Shown: positions 11,147-19,251, numbered from the stretch's first letter. The stretch is DNA of 64,000 nt from Thermonema rossianum DSM 10300 (GCF_000426825.1 NZ_AUGC01000007.1:62001-126000), one strand, 5' to 3'. Notes: a model not told the origin generated them from the letters alone. Program-made: numbers and translations.

Positions 11147-12271
11147 ATGAAATTCGTCGTATCAACCGGAGCACTTCATAAAAAACTATCTGCCATATCG
11201 GGCGTCATCAGCAACAACCCGATAGTACCTATTTTGGAAAACTTTCTATTGAAGATAGAAAACGGACAGTTGACGGCCATTGCTTCCGACCTGCAAACCA
11301 CCATGATGACCTCCTTGCCGGTGGAAGTGGATGAAGAAGGCAGTGTGGCCGTGCCCGCCAAAATATTGATGGACACGCTCAAGAGCTTGCCCGAGCAGCC
11401 GGTTACCATCAGTGTGGATTTAGAGAGCTTCGTTACCGAAATCCATTCTGCCAACGGACACTACAAGCTGGCCGGCGAAAACGCCTTGGATTTCCCCAGC
11501 ATTCCTACACCTCAATCGGGCACCGAAATCTTTATATCTGCCGACGTACTGAGCGAAGCCATCAGCAACACCATCTTTGCTGTAAGTAATGACGAGTTGC
11601 GTCCTGCCATGAACGGCATCTTCATAGAGCTGAAAGGTGACCATATCAATTTCGTGGCTACCGATGGCAACCGTCTCATTCGTTATCGCCGCAACGACAT
11701 CAGCACGCCCATAGAAAGTGCATTCATTGTACCCAAAAAAGCTTTGAACCTATTGAAGGGGGCGCTGCCCAATGACAACACCGAAGTAGCCATTACTTTC
11801 ACGCCTCATAATGCTTTCTTCTCTTTCAATAATACCCGGACGGTTTGCCGCCTGATTGAAGAGCGTTTCCCCGAATACGAAAATGCCATTCCGCAAAACA
11901 ACGATAAAATACTGATAGTCAACCGTCAGGAGATGCTCAACTCTTTGAAGCGCTTGGATATTTATGCCAACAAAGCCACGCACCTGGTGCGCTTCAAGCT
12001 GGGGGGCAGCCGTTTGGAAATCTTGGCCGAAGACATCGACTTTTCTAACGAAGCCAGCGAAACCATCGCTTGCCAGTATGAAGGCGAAGCCATGGAGATA
12101 GGCTTCAATGCCCGCTATTTGATAGAAATGCTAAGCGCCATTGCCACCGATGAAGTGAAAATCACTTTGTCGGAAGCCAATCGTGCCGGCATCATTATGC
12201 CTGCCGAGCAGTCGGAAGAAGAGGATATCCTCATGCTGCTCATGCCCATCATGCTGAACAACTACGTGTAG
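11147..12271 (+). CDS. dnaN: DNA polymerase III subunit beta (sliding clamp)
   Basis: The 374-aa protein has the three repeated clamp domains: residues 1 to about 120 (MKFVVSTGALHKKLSAISGV), about 130-250 (containing ATDGNRLIRYR), and about 255-374 ending in LLMPIMLNNYV. The C-terminal MPIML-type ending is the conserved clamp terminus. Dimers encircle DNA and hold polymerase III and repair factors. dnaA is not nearby in this window. It is transcribed alone from a strong promoter with a terminator just after the stop. Confidence 0.97.
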   Translation: MKFVVSTGALHKKLSAISGVISNNPIVPILENFLLKIENGQLTAIASDLQTTMMTSLPVEVDEEGSVAVPAKILMDTLKSLPEQPVTISVDLESFVTEIHSANGHYKLAGENALDFPSIPTPQSGTEIFISADVLSEAISNTIFAVSNDELRPAMNGIFIELKGDHINFVATDGNRLIRYRRNDISTPIESAFIVPKKALNLLKGALPNDNTEVAITFTPHNAFFSFNNTRTVCRLIEERFPEYENAIPQNNDKILIVNRQEMLNSLKRLDIYANKATHLVRFKLGGSRLEILAEDIDFSNEASETIACQYEGEAMEIGFNARYLIEMLSAIATDEVKITLSEANRAGIIMPAEQSEEEDILMLLMPIMLNNYV

Positions 12272-12307
12272 GCTGTAAGACACAAAGCAAGAGCATACTT
12301 ATAAAGA

Positions 12308-12342
12308 GAAGGGGCATCACATCGCCCCTTCTTTTCTTTTTT
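12308..12342 (+). terminator. Terminator after dnaN
   Basis: GAAGGGGC pairs with GCCCCTTC around an 8-nt loop (12308-12331), followed by TTTTCTTTTTT. Its T-tract reaches the end of the convergent gene at 12341. Confidence 0.8.
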
Positions 12343-14956
12343 ATAGCTGCCAAGTTAGCTTGCACAAGATATTCAACGGACGAAGGCTGTAGCGTTGCTC
12401 TTGCCGGCGGTTATTTTCCACACTCTGCAGCTCAAGTGCCGAAGTGTTGCCTATATTCCACCATTGGCATTCGAAGGACATGCGCCGCAAGCGATAGCGC
12501 ACTCCCGCATCCATGAAAGCAATTGTCTGCTGCTTCCGCTCCGTGAAGCTGCCGAAGCCCTCCCACTGCAGGTGTAGCTCCCAACGCTCAGCGGGCAACC
12601 AACGCAGCAAGTAGCGTTGGCGCAGTTGCCATACCATAGGTGACGGGGGCTGCTCGCCCCACTGCGTACGGTTCCCTCTTGCTTCCAACTCTGCTACCAA
12701 ATGAAAGAAGGTCAGTTTTTCGAAGGAAAGACTGCTACGCAGATGATAGCTGCTGTTTGTAAACCAAAAACCCTGCCCGTCCTGTTGCATTCTTTGGCGC
12801 AGGTAGAAGCTTGTACCGCTCAGCTCCCAAGTCGTACGCCAATGAAAGAAGTGTTTCTTGAAATGGAAGTTCGTCATGGTATAACTTACCGGTGCAGGTT
12901 CCGGCAGACGGTGGCGTGTCTCCAAAAAGCCGCTGTAATCGAAGGCATCCAAATAATTTTGCTCGCCTTGCTGCCGGCTTACGCTAACAAACAACCCCCA
13001 CCCACCTGTGATATTGCTGAATGACAGCGTGTAGTTTCCGGATACCACCTGTGACCAAGGTATGAAGTCACCATTGACGAACGATTGCCTGTAGGTGCGC
13101 CACAAAGGTTGCCGGTTATTGACAAAGCGGCGTTCCGGTTGCCGGTAGGCAGACAACGAAAGCCCCATGCCCCAACGCCCCTGCCGCCAATTGAGCGAAG
13201 AAGAAGCTTTGCCGAAAGGTATAAAATCCAACAATTGATTGATGCGGTGCTGCGAGGCGCTGTACTCCCCTTCCACACGCCACTGAAAGCCACCTCCCAA
13301 ACGCCGCTGCCATTCGCCGGCGGCAAACAGATAAGCTGAAAGGCGCTCCGTATTTCCACTCAGAGTGTCTTTGGTCCCCAAAGAGTTGTTCATGCTTATG
13401 TTTTGGCGTAGTGCCTGTGCCTGCAAGTCCGTGCCTATTTGCCACTGCCACTGTGTGCGCATGCTGCCGCCTCTTTGGTTACGGAACAAAAGCGTTTGCC
13501 ATTCCGACAGGCTCGCCTGTTGCCGCCAGCTTTCTGTTTCGGCAGAAAACCACTGTGCCGGACTTACGGTCAATTGTTGTGGCAAATGACGCGCATAGGT
13601 ATTGGCTACCCACTGCCTGACACGGCGCCCCTGCCCGGGCAGATAGCTCATATATTCGTTTTTCAGTTCCCAATAGGGCGTTTCCAATTGTTGAAGCAAT
13701 TGGTTGCTTCCTTCCAACTGCCCCCAATGCCGGTCCATGTGGGCGCGTATCAGGGTAGTATTTCTTTGATAGCGTTTTGTGGTGTTTTGTTCGTAATCCA
13801 GCTCGGCTTGCAGCAGATGGCGCCGGCTCTCTACGCGCTGCCTTTCGATGAGCCGGAAGGTATCTTGTAAAAGAAAGAAGCGGCTATCGGTATCAAAATC
13901 ATAATGGGCAGCGTCGTAAAGGTAAGTTACATGGTAGCGCAGCTGCTCTGAAGCAGACAAGCGGCTCACGCCGTTCAGTGTAGTACTTGCCGATTGGTTG
14001 AACCTGTAGCGCTCGGGGGGCAGCAGAGGCACTGCCTGTGACGAGAGCGCCAGCAAGTCTTCCCGCGGAAGGTGATAGCGGCGCAAGCGTAGATTTTCCA
14101 CGCTCAACGGGTGCTCTGTAAGTGCTTTTTCAAGGTCTTTGGCTATGTTGTTGCTTTCTGCCACATGGATGAACTGATGGCGGTCGAAAAATTTCACAGC
14201 CACCAGCCGGGCGTCCCAAAGTAAAAATGGTCCCCCCACGCCCGTTTCACCATTGAGTTGTACATGACGCATTGCCTCGGGGGTAAGCTTCAGATTGAGC
14301 GCCGGCCCACCCCCTGCCACCCCCAGGCTGTCAAGCAATTTCACATCTTGGTGGTTTTCATAAAATTCCACCTCTTCTACCCACTGCCATGGCACATTGT
14401 TGGCAGCTATGTTGTAGCGCTGCCCCAGCATATCTAAATTTTCTATATAAAAACGCCGGATGGGCATGCCTTTATATTTTATCATGCCGTCGGGGCTTAC
14501 TTCCACCCCCGGCATCTTTTTCAGCACCTCTCCTATGTTGCGGTCTGCTTCCGAAGCAAAAGAAGCTACATCATACACCACCGTATCTTTTTTGATGGTT
14601 ACGGGGGCTACCTCCACCTTTACCTCCTCGATATCGAAGGCGGATTCCTGCAACACAAAAGATCGGCGCTGCGTAGTTGCCGCAAGCACCTCGCGATAGG
14701 TGGCATAGCCTATATACCTGATTTCTATGCCTATGCTGTCAGGCGGGGCGGGCGGCAGACTGCACACAAACTGCCCTTTTTCGTCTGTAATAGTGTTTTT
14801 GATGATTTGCCCGAAAGCCGCATCATAGACAATGACAGTAGCAGCTATGAGCGGCTCCCCTTGGGTATCTGTTACCTGCCCGCGGATGACCGCCTGTGCC
14901 CGGGCGGCTTGCACTGCCAACAGCCCACACAAACATAGCAGTATCCATCTGTGCAT
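12341..14956 (-). CDS. Receptor-like outer-membrane beta-barrel protein with carboxypeptidase-regulatory domain
   Basis: The 871-aa protein has a signal peptide (cleavage near AARAQ) and an N-terminal carboxypeptidase-regulatory domain at about residues 22-110 (IRGQVTDTQGEPLIAATV). A plug-like region at about 120-230 includes NIGEVLKKMPGVEVSPDG and IENLDMLGQRYNIA. A large barrel rich in W, Q and R follows. It looks like the receptor-like partners of GLPGLI proteins, and the GLPGLI gene ends 1 bp before it starts. No SusD-like gene accompanies it. Transport of a peptide or small molecule across the outer membrane is inferred, and it might handle the small cysteine peptide encoded upstream. Confidence 0.75.
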   Translation of the reverse strand: MHRWILLCLCGLLAVQAARAQAVIRGQVTDTQGEPLIAATVIVYDAAFGQIIKNTITDEKGQFVCSLPPAPPDSIGIEIRYIGYATYREVLAATTQRRSFVLQESAFDIEEVKVEVAPVTIKKDTVVYDVASFASEADRNIGEVLKKMPGVEVSPDGMIKYKGMPIRRFYIENLDMLGQRYNIAANNVPWQWVEEVEFYENHQDVKLLDSLGVAGGGPALNLKLTPEAMRHVQLNGETGVGGPFLLWDARLVAVKFFDRHQFIHVAESNNIAKDLEKALTEHPLSVENLRLRRYHLPREDLLALSSQAVPLLPPERYRFNQSASTTLNGVSRLSASEQLRYHVTYLYDAAHYDFDTDSRFFLLQDTFRLIERQRVESRRHLLQAELDYEQNTTKRYQRNTTLIRAHMDRHWGQLEGSNQLLQQLETPYWELKNEYMSYLPGQGRRVRQWVANTYARHLPQQLTVSPAQWFSAETESWRQQASLSEWQTLLFRNQRGGSMRTQWQWQIGTDLQAQALRQNISMNNSLGTKDTLSGNTERLSAYLFAAGEWQRRLGGGFQWRVEGEYSASQHRINQLLDFIPFGKASSSLNWRQGRWGMGLSLSAYRQPERRFVNNRQPLWRTYRQSFVNGDFIPWSQVVSGNYTLSFSNITGGWGLFVSVSRQQGEQNYLDAFDYSGFLETRHRLPEPAPVSYTMTNFHFKKHFFHWRTTWELSGTSFYLRQRMQQDGQGFWFTNSSYHLRSSLSFEKLTFFHLVAELEARGNRTQWGEQPPSPMVWQLRQRYLLRWLPAERWELHLQWEGFGSFTERKQQTIAFMDAGVRYRLRRMSFECQWWNIGNTSALELQSVENNRRQEQRYSLRPLNILCKLTWQL

Positions 14957-14957
14957 T

Positions 14958-15818
14958 TTACTCCAATTCTATGGGATTGGAAACTACTTTGGTAATTTTT
15001 TTATTCAGTTTCTTGCGATCAATACCTTCAACTTCTATACTTGCATTACTGTTCCCACTCATTGCACGTACATGGTATGTGAGAGGGTCCTCCAAGAACA
15101 TACTTAATTCTTTCAGGTAGCGTTCCCTGCTTATCTTCACAAAATTTCTCGGTTCGGAAGGGTCATAGTGTGTGACCATCTCATAGCCGGCGGGCAGGCG
15201 TTCAAAGCCTATCAGTTCGAAGCGGAAGTGGCGCAGGCTGTCTTCGGCATAGACCACCAAGCCGGGCAAGCCGTAAAACTTCCAAGGTCCGAAAGGCGTC
15301 GGTATATCGGTGGTGTACCACACCTCCCACTGTCTGCCACGAAACGTCGCCACTGCCTTTTGGCAAGTGTAATTACCGATTTTTTTGCTTTCCTGCCGGT
15401 ACTGCCAGTCAAACAAAGGATATTCTTCTTCGTAGCGCCAGAAGGCGCCCAACAAATCCGCTGTAAAAAAAGTAAGCTTCTTGTTGTTTGGATAATGATG
15501 AACTACTACAGCGCTTGTGTAAGCACGTATCTGTTCCCCGGAAACCGGCATTTGGAAAGAGGCACCGCTTTTTATGGAACGACGGATGCCTTCATACATT
15601 AACGAATCATAGTAGCGCCGGGTAGGCGAATAGAACACCGAATGCTTCGAAGAGAATTCCAAATACATGGTGTCCACTCGAAGGCTCGTAGTGTCTGCGG
15701 GGTCAGTTACTGTCTCTACGCGGTACACTGCCCGGAATTCACCTTTTCCTAAGCGGGCTTGTGCCCAAACTGCTGCAACAGAAATCGCAAATACAAATGT
15801 TAGTAGATACTTTTTCAT
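14958..15818 (-). CDS. GLPGLI family protein
   Basis: The 286-aa exported protein has a signal peptide (AAVWAQ). It carries the family hallmark FYGLPGLVVYAEDS at about residues 182-195, preceded by the typical WEVWYTTDIPTPFGPWKF stretch. GLPGLI proteins are periplasmic or outer-membrane-associated proteins of Bacteroidota with unknown function. They are often encoded next to receptor-like barrel proteins, as here, with a 1-bp gap. A terminator-like hairpin lies between this gene and the upstream cysteine peptide gene, so this pair may be expressed at a lower level than the peptide. Confidence 0.88.
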   Translation of the reverse strand: MKKYLLTFVFAISVAAVWAQARLGKGEFRAVYRVETVTDPADTTSLRVDTMYLEFSSKHSVFYSPTRRYYDSLMYEGIRRSIKSGASFQMPVSGEQIRAYTSAVVVHHYPNNKKLTFFTADLLGAFWRYEEEYPLFDWQYRQESKKIGNYTCQKAVATFRGRQWEVWYTTDIPTPFGPWKFYGLPGLVVYAEDSLRHFRFELIGFERLPAGYEMVTHYDPSEPRNFVKISRERYLKELSMFLEDPLTYHVRAMSGNSNASIEVEGIDRKKLNKKITKVVSNPIELE

Positions 15819-15856
15819 ATCTGCTTGTTTTTAAAAATTCAAACAAGGTGTATAGA

Positions 15857-15897
15857 GAAAAGCCGCAATCGGGCTTTAAACAGCCACGATTGACGGC
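15857..15897 (-). terminator. Terminator or attenuator between the cysteine peptide gene and the GLPGLI gene
   Basis: On the minus strand GCCGTCAATCG pairs with CGATTGCGGC (one bulge) around a loop, followed by TTTTCTC. It sits in the 93-bp gap between two genes on the same strand, where partial read-through would favour the first. Confidence 0.5.
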
Positions 15898-15911
15898 TTT
15901 ATAATTTAGAA

Positions 15912-16217
15912 TCAGAACATAATCACTACTTTATCTGCCCCGCCACAAATAGCCACGTCGGCAGAAAGAATAGCAGTAACTATTTGAGAGGTTGTTACGT
16001 TACACGCCGTGACCGTAACCGCTACCCCACAACTTAAAGTAGCCCCAAAAGTTACACAATCATTAGGCTTGGCCACTGTTGCCTCTTCATTTGAGCTTTT
16101 GGCTAAAGTTGCCTCAAAAGCAGGCACAGTGGGAAGCTGCGATGCGGCCTCATTTGCCCAAGCAGCAGGCACAGCAGCAAGAAAGCTTAGAAGGAATAAC
16201 AACAATAACTTTTTCAT
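15912..16217 (-). CDS. Small secreted cysteine-containing peptide precursor, unknown function
   Basis: The 101-aa product has a clear signal peptide (MKKLLLLFLLSFLAAVPAAW, cleavage after AWA). The mature form is about 79 aa. The first third is acidic and low-complexity, with an imperfect EATLAKSSNE / EATVAKPND duplication. The last half is hydrophobic, beta-prone and rich in V, T and A. Four cysteines fall at about residues 54, 63, 72 and 91, enough for two disulfides. I do not recognise the family. It has its own promoter and a leader containing a TTTC repeat, and it precedes the GLPGLI/receptor pair. It could be an adhesive or signalling peptide or the cargo of that pair, which is inference only. 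Confidence 0.65.
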   Translation of the reverse strand: MKKLLLLFLLSFLAAVPAAWANEAASQLPTVPAFEATLAKSSNEEATVAKPNDCVTFGATLSCGVAVTVTACNVTTSQIVTAILSADVAICGGADKVVIMF

Positions 16218-16282
16218 AGTACTTGATGTTTTTGGTGAAACATTAAGTTATCGAAAGCTTGCGCGCTTGCTTTCTTGCCACT

Positions 16283-16315
16283 AAGAAAGAAAGAAAGAAA
16301 GAAAGAAAGAAAAAG
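16283..16315. repeat. Tetranucleotide microsatellite (GAAA)7, TTTC on the coding strand
   Basis: Seven perfect GAAA units run from 16285 to 16312, flanked by further A-rich sequence. The tract lies 66-98 bp upstream of the cysteine-peptide ATG. It is downstream of the predicted promoter and so inside the predicted leader. Slippage would change leader length or fold, not reading frame. Confidence 0.85.
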
Positions 16316-16357
16316 TCAACACTTTTGCTTAAAAAATTTTTAACAACCTGATATTAA

Positions 16358-16391
16358 CAAAGATAGAAATGCAAAACAAATTTAAACCAAA
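16358..16391 (-). promoter_or_regulatory. Bacteroidota-type promoter for the cysteine peptide gene
   Basis: On the minus strand TATCTTTG (16358-16365) is an exact -7 match. A TTTG lies at 16388-16391 with a 22-bp spacer, slightly long. The predicted start near 16350 gives a leader of about 130 nt containing the TTTC microsatellite. Confidence 0.5.
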
Positions 16392-16562
16392 AAAATAAAC
16401 CTTTATTAAATCAACAAAAAAACGCAAAACAAAACAAATCAACGAAAAAACATACACCAAATCACGCTTTCTTATGCTTCTTGCTTGTAAGAAAACTTTC
16501 CGGTCCGGGCTGTTTTAGTTTTTATCAAGCAAAGTTGCTTGTCCGGCAATGCATGTAATTTA

Positions 16563-16625
16563 AAAACGATGAAAGATAATTTTTACACGACGAAAGAAGC
16601 ATTTTTAACGATAAAAGAAAAAAAT
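16563..16625. promoter_or_regulatory. Three tandem 21-bp-phased direct repeats (operator-like array, part 1)
   Basis: Three 21-bp units start at 16563, 16584 and 16605, with cores CGATGAAAG, CGACGAAAG and CGATAAAAG, each followed by an AT-rich half. The exact 21-bp period puts the cores on one face of the helix. About 9-bp direct repeats at this spacing are the layout bound by LytTR-type regulators, but that link is inference. The array is about 170 bp upstream of the peptide promoter. The stretch 16400-16560 shows only AT-rich sequence. Confidence 0.6.
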
Positions 16626-16666
16626 CTTTAAAAACAACCACTCCCCTTTCCGGCAACACCACACAC

Positions 16667-16708
16667 TAATCGACAAAAGATATATTTTGCTCGACGAACG
16701 AAAAAAGC
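16667..16708. promoter_or_regulatory. Two further 21-bp-phased repeats (operator-like array, part 2)
   Basis: Units at 16667 and 16688 carry the cores CGACAAAAG and CGACGAACG, again 21 bp apart, and lie 62 bp after the third unit of part 1. The second unit runs into the ThiF terminator. Confidence 0.5.
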
Positions 16709-16727
16709 ACCGGCCTAAAACCGGTGC
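16700..16727 (-). terminator. Terminator after the ThiF-like gene
   Basis: GCACCGG (16707-16713) pairs perfectly with CCGGTGC (16721-16727). The A6 run to the left serves as the U-tract on the minus strand. It separates the acyltransferase/ThiF transcript from the peptide operon. Confidence 0.85.
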
Positions 16728-16764
16728 TGCACACAGAATAACCAATACAAAACATACTTGCGAT

Positions 16765-17529
16765 TTACTGCACAGCAGACAACCAATATACTTTTGGATA
16801 AGGTGCTACTTCTTGCGGGCGGGTAGCCAAAAGAAAAAGCAGCCGCGTGGTGAGTGCTGCCACAGCCCAACTACCTACCGCTAATTGAGGCGGCGACTGC
16901 CTTTCCGGCATGGCAACATAGCGCCGGGCTATCTCATGCAACCAAGCGGTTTCTTCCTTTGAAAGTTGCGCTTCCAGCAGGTGTTGTACAAAGCGCACCT
17001 CTGCCCTTTGCGGATCAGCACCAATAATATCATCTAAGAATGGCCCTTCCGGGGACACCACTATTGCCAGAGCAGCCCACCCCAGATTGTAAGGGTGAAT
17101 AACCGGTATTTGACGGCGTGCACAAGCACGGTCAAACAAAAAAGGAACATCAGAAGTAAAATCCAAGGCATTCACGGCTATATCCACTCCCTGAAGGCAG
17201 TCTTCCATATTGTTTTTATCGATAAAAGCAGATATTGCCTCTATGGAAGCTTGCGGATGGATCGCCCGCAGGCGTTTGGCAAGGGTTTCGGCCTTTAACC
17301 TGCCGATGTCCTGTTGTGTGTAGTTCTGCCTGTTCAGGTTGCTTAATGATACGGTATCGCCATCGACAAGCCGCAGGCGCTCAAAGCCCAAGCGCAAGGC
17401 GCATTCGGCAATGTTGCTGCCGATGCCGCAGCCACCTAAAAGGACGCGACATGTTGCCAGGCGGGCTTGTTCTTCCGGCTCTATGTAAAGGTAGTTTCTA
17501 TCGTAGCGCATAGCGTTCTGTTTGAGCAT
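16765..17529 (-). CDS. ThiF/MoeB/E1-like adenylyltransferase
   Basis: The 254-aa protein has a Rossmann-type ATP site (LLGGCGIGSNIAE, about residues 31-43). The E1-family run VDGDTVSLSNLNRQNY holds the conserved Asp and Arg, LKAE follows with the conserved Lys, and NALDFTSD holds the later Asp. This group adenylates the C-terminus of a ubiquitin-like protein or peptide, or a small acid. The paired CxxC zinc motif of MoeB/ThiF is missing, I see no clear catalytic cysteine, and no ubiquitin-like or thi/moa gene is adjacent. It overlaps the upstream acyltransferase gene by 32 bp. A second ATG at 17511 (MRYDRNYLY) is an alternative start. Substrate unknown. Confidence 0.8.
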   Translation of the reverse strand: MLKQNAMRYDRNYLYIEPEEQARLATCRVLLGGCGIGSNIAECALRLGFERLRLVDGDTVSLSNLNRQNYTQQDIGRLKAETLAKRLRAIHPQASIEAISAFIDKNNMEDCLQGVDIAVNALDFTSDVPFLFDRACARRQIPVIHPYNLGWAALAIVVSPEGPFLDDIIGADPQRAEVRFVQHLLEAQLSKEETAWLHEIARRYVAMPERQSPPQLAVGSWAVAALTTRLLFLLATRPQEVAPYPKVYWLSAVQ

Positions 17530-18148
17530 TTACCCAATCTTCCAAGTCATGGTGTTCTATCATGACGGGCACCGTCAGCGATCCTACGATGTATTTTGCT
17601 TGCCCCAGCTCCTTAATATTCAACCCAAGCTTCTTTAACAAGCGCAGCACGCCGGCATCTACTTCCGCCACAAGCACTCCCTCGTGGGCTGCCACAAAAC
17701 CTACTGCCCAGAAACAAAGTGCCGGCAATACACTTTGCTTTTCGAGGGGGATGTCGTCGTGCCAAGAGGCAGCCAAGCGCCCACAATGCCAAATGGGACG
17801 GTCACTTAAAGTAGCGGGGTCTATGCCGAAGTATTTCTGCAAAGGCAGCTCCAATGAGGGGTTCCACAAGGTAAGCTTTACGCTTCCTACCGTGTACTTG
17901 CCTATTTTAAAAAGCCAATAGTGTGAAAAAGGATAAAACAGTTCATCTTCTTCGAGCAGCTCCCGGTAGTCGTCCTCTGTGGGGCGCCAACCATTGAGGC
18001 GGGAATAGGTGCGCGCATACACATCAAAAACAAAACGGGTAAAATCCGGCAGCTCTTCATAGCGAACCTCCCATACACCAAAAGGACCGATTTGCCCTGC
18101 CCATTGGTGTCTCTTTGCTTGTCCGGTTAAAAATGCAGTTGTGTTCAT
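17498..18148 (-). CDS. N-acyltransferase of the acyl-homoserine-lactone-synthase / GNAT-like fold
   Basis: The 216-aa protein resembles autoinducer-synthase-like and N-acyl amino acid synthase proteins. An N-terminal FVFDVYARTYSRLNGW segment is followed by an acidic helix (DDYRELLEEDELFYPFSHY), a strand pair YWLFKIGKYTVGSVKLTLW and CGRLAAS at the position of the conserved Gly-Arg. A helix-strand segment then leads to LKKLGLNIKELG. I place it by fold-level pattern, not by a family signature, so another GNAT subgroup is possible. Start is the ATG of MNTTAF at 18148; a GTG sits one codon before. It overlaps the ThiF-like gene by 32 bp, so the two probably act in one pathway. Confidence 0.6.
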   Translation of the reverse strand: MNTTAFLTGQAKRHQWAGQIGPFGVWEVRYEELPDFTRFVFDVYARTYSRLNGWRPTEDDYRELLEEDELFYPFSHYWLFKIGKYTVGSVKLTLWNPSLELPLQKYFGIDPATLSDRPIWHCGRLAASWHDDIPLEKQSVLPALCFWAVGFVAAHEGVLVAEVDAGVLRLLKKLGLNIKELGQAKYIVGSLTVPVMIEHHDLEDWVNAQTERYALR

Positions 18149-18364
18149 CACCGTATCTGTTAGTAGTTTTACCTACACAGAGTTACGCAATGCCGGGGCG
18201 CTTGTTGGCTGCCCCGGTACCATTCCAATATCATCGGTGCAATATTTCCCGGAGAGTTGGCCGTTTTATCAAAAAAGCGACATACCAAAGGCAAAGTCGC
18301 TCATAACAAGTGTTTTGTGTTATTTTTTTTGTAACTTGTAGAAAAACCAAATCATTGAAAAGCT

Positions 18365-19228
18365 ATGACTAAAATCAGAGGTAAAAAAGTGCTGGTCACC
18401 GGCGGTGCCAATGGCATTGGGCGCTTGCTGGGCGAACGCTGCCTGAAAGAAGGCGCAGCCCATCTGGTCATTTGGGACATCAACGAGCAGCGCTTAGCCG
18501 AAACAAAAAAAGCATTTGAGAAGCAGGGCTACCAGGTCAGCAGCTATATTGTGGATGTGTCGAATGTAGAAGAAATCAAGACGGCAGCGGCGCTTACCTT
18601 ATCCGAAGTAGGCAAGATTGACATTTTGTTCAACAATGCCGGTATTGTAGTGGGCAAGTTCTTTCATGAACACACTCACGAAGAAATCAGCAAAACCATC
18701 GATGTGAATGTTCTGGGGGTGATGCATGTGGCACGCGCTTTCTTGCCTGACATGCTGCGCGAAAAGAGCGGCCACATCGTGAATATAGCATCGGCTGCCG
18801 GCCTGTTGGCCAATCCCAAAATGTCGGTGTACGTGGGCAGTAAGTGGGCGGTGCTGGGCTGGTCTGAGTCGCTGCGTATTGAAATGGAAGAAGAAAAAAC
18901 CGGTGTGAAGGTAACCACGGTCACGCCCAGTTACATCAAAACCGGCATGTTCGAGGGGGTGAAACCACCGCTGTTGGCACCGTTGCTTGAGCCGGAAGAG
19001 ATTGTAGATAAAATCATCGATGCAGTAAAAGAAAATGAAATTTTGGTTACGGCGCCCTGGTCGGTACACCTGATTCCTATCTTGCGCGGCTTGATGCCTG
19101 CACGTATTTTTGATTGGGTCATAGGCAAAGGGTTGGGCATTTACGAGTCGATGGCAAGTTTTGTGGGACGCCCCAAAGAAGAAGCCGTGCCGGAAAAGAA
19201 AAGCTCAAAAATCAAACTGGATGAGTAG
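18365..19228 (+). CDS. Short-chain dehydrogenase/reductase (SDR)
   Basis: This 287-aa classical SDR has the NAD(P)-binding TGGANGIG (about residues 12-19), NNAG at 90-93, catalytic Ser143 (IASAAG), Tyr156 and Lys160 (YVGSK). The acidic WDIN after strand 2 hints at NAD rather than NADP. The C-terminal extension from about residue 225 contains a hydrophobic stretch (VHLIPILRGLMPARIF), as in retinol-dehydrogenase-like or membrane-associated SDRs. The tail is charged. The substrate cannot be told. It is transcribed alone, with a terminator straight after. Confidence 0.9.
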   Translation: MTKIRGKKVLVTGGANGIGRLLGERCLKEGAAHLVIWDINEQRLAETKKAFEKQGYQVSSYIVDVSNVEEIKTAAALTLSEVGKIDILFNNAGIVVGKFFHEHTHEEISKTIDVNVLGVMHVARAFLPDMLREKSGHIVNIASAAGLLANPKMSVYVGSKWAVLGWSESLRIEMEEEKTGVKVTTVTPSYIKTGMFEGVKPPLLAPLLEPEEIVDKIIDAVKENEILVTAPWSVHLIPILRGLMPARIFDWVIGKGLGIYESMASFVGRPKEEAVPEKKSSKIKLDE

Positions 19229-19251
19229 CATTTGATTATTGTCTGAAGCGA

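Noticed and set aside
16563-16708. CRISPR-like array
   Set aside because: Units are 21 bp and adjacent, with no unique spacers of 25-40 bp and no cas genes in the window. The layout fits regulator sites better.
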